Part shown: piece after piece, positions 43,028 through 43,622 of the stretch | How positions within the stretch are numbered: position 1 is the first letter of the stretch | Layout: each line of letters opens with the position of its first letter | Notes under the pieces: generated by a model | Database searches by the model: none | Told to the model about the DNA's origin: nothing | Seen by the model: the letters and a program-made list of their open reading frames with translations, nothing else | Origin: Nitrospirota bacterium | GTDB taxonomy: Bacteria > Nitrospirota > Thermodesulfovibrionia > Thermodesulfovibrionales > Dissulfurispiraceae | Direction: 5' to 3' | DNA length: 43,622 nucleotides | Assembly (NCBI GenBank): GCA_023476565.1 | Contig: JAMCVZ010000036.1 | Location: 1-43,622 of the forward strand | Translations under genes and position numbers: made by a program

Positions 43028-43622
43028 AAATTAACCTTGCGATCAATAATATACATTGGACGACGTTTTACCTCATCATATATGCGCCCGATGTATTCTC
43101 CTATCAGCCCCATGGAAAGGAGTTGTATTCCCGAGAAGAAAGTTACTACCAATACTGTTGTGGACAGCCCAGGGGTAAGCTCAACACCAATGAGCTTTTG
43201 AAAGACATACCATGCGCCAATGAGGAAGCTAAGAAATGCGAATAAAGCCCCGACAATAGACATTAACTGTAAGGGTTTGCTGCTAAAGCTGATAATACCG
43301 TTAAGTCCAATTTTAATTGAGCCTGTAAATCTATTATAATTGCCTTGTCCACAGGCTCTTTCATCACGGTCGTATTCTATAAATGTCTGCTTAAAACCAA
43401 CATAAGCAACCAACCCTCTTAAAAATCCATGCATTTCATTGAGCCGCCTGAGTTCCTCTATTACCCTGCGGGTCATAATACGAAAGTCGCCAGTGTCTCG
43501 CGGGATTTCAACTTCACTTAACTGAGCAATTGCTTTATAGCCAATTTTAGATATTATCTCCTTAGCAACCGTCTCACCTTTGCGTGAACGCCGTTTAGCA
43601 TAAACAACCTCGTAGCCTTCCT
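43024..43622 (-). CDS. GtrB/DPM1-like GT2 glycosyltransferase, 5' end outside window
   Basis: The C-terminal 199 or so residues of a membrane-anchored GT2. The frame runs to the right edge without a stop, so the gene is cut. VVYAKRRSRKGE, then the catalytic-region IPRDTGDFRIMTRR and the two helices (about the LMSIVGALFAFLSFLIGAWYVF and TTVLVVTFFSGIQLLSMGLI segments) and IGRIYDEVKRRPMYI match GtrB/ArnC-like polyprenyl-phosphate glycosyltransferases. An ATG at 43476 is internal, not the true start. It would charge undecaprenyl phosphate with a sugar that GtrA flips. Confidence 0.9.
   Translation of the reverse strand, partial: EGYEVVYAKRRSRKGETVAKEIISKIGYKAIAQLSEVEIPRDTGDFRIMTRRVIEELRRLNEMHGFLRGLVAYVGFKQTFIEYDRDERACGQGNYNRFTGSIKIGLNGIISFSSKPLQLMSIVGALFAFLSFLIGAWYVFQKLIGVELTPGLSTTVLVVTFFSGIQLLSMGLIGEYIGRIYDEVKRRPMYIIDRKVNL

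Overview
The window looks like chromosomal DNA of a Gram-negative, LPS-bearing bacterium with a respiratory, at least partly anaerobic, lifestyle. Gene content (standalone rfaE2, a GnnA/GnnB-containing lipid A operon, a BamD-type lipoprotein, a nitric oxide reductase with a polyferredoxin) and moderate GC would fit Nitrospirota or a deltaproteobacterial-type lineage. This placement is inference; no rRNA or other marker gene settles it.

Layout. (1) 1-1500: a Schlafen/AlbA_2-type ATP-binding regulator-like gene and unresolved DNA at the left edge. (2) 1611-9470, minus strand: a tight envelope operon read bamD, siroheme synthase N-domain, gnnA-like, gnnB-like, lpxB, msbA, waaA. It should make, export and begin decorating lipid A, probably one built on 2,3-diamino-2,3-dideoxyglucose. 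(3) 9660-16393, plus strand: an FG-GAP/VCBS exported protein, then uppS-cdsA-dxr-rseP (undecaprenyl, phospholipid and isoprenoid precursors plus the site-2 protease), a Nudix hydrolase and rfaE2. (4) 16394-17400: a nest of dispersed repeats and an exported beta-carbonic anhydrase. (5) 17417-23816: a nitric-oxide island. A CBS-HPP pair diverges from norC-norB, followed by a c-haem/CopD/cytochrome b5 fusion protein, a NapH-like polyferredoxin, a cupin and an RseC-like protein. Two perfect ATGAT-N4-ATCAT palindromes and one near-perfect copy sit at the promoters, so a CRP/FNR-family regulator probably unites the island. (6) 23972-30780: a spondin-domain secreted protein, a CinA/MoeA-like domain protein, a CvfB-type S1 protein, mfd and a TPR lipoprotein. 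(7) 30792-31030: tRNA-Cys and tRNA-Gly, minus strand, with their own promoter. (8) 31137-43622, minus strand and visibly more AT-rich: a surface-polysaccharide cluster with galE, a WbaP-type priming transferase, two GT4 transferases, heptose-type nucleotidyltransferase and kinase, Gfo/Idh and SDR oxidoreductases, a UDP-sugar dehydrogenase homologue lacking the catalytic cysteine, an epimerase, GtrA, a methyltransferase and a GtrB-like GT2 cut by the right edge.

Most interesting points: the FNR-box/leaderless promoter architecture of the NO island with its unusual haem and Fe-S proteins; a 7-bp-periodic dispersed repeat family that has entered the lpxB and probably the waaA reading frames without breaking them; the Cys-to-Thr dehydrogenase; and the GnnA/GnnB lipid A operon. 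I see no CRISPR array, rRNA gene, transposase or prophage.
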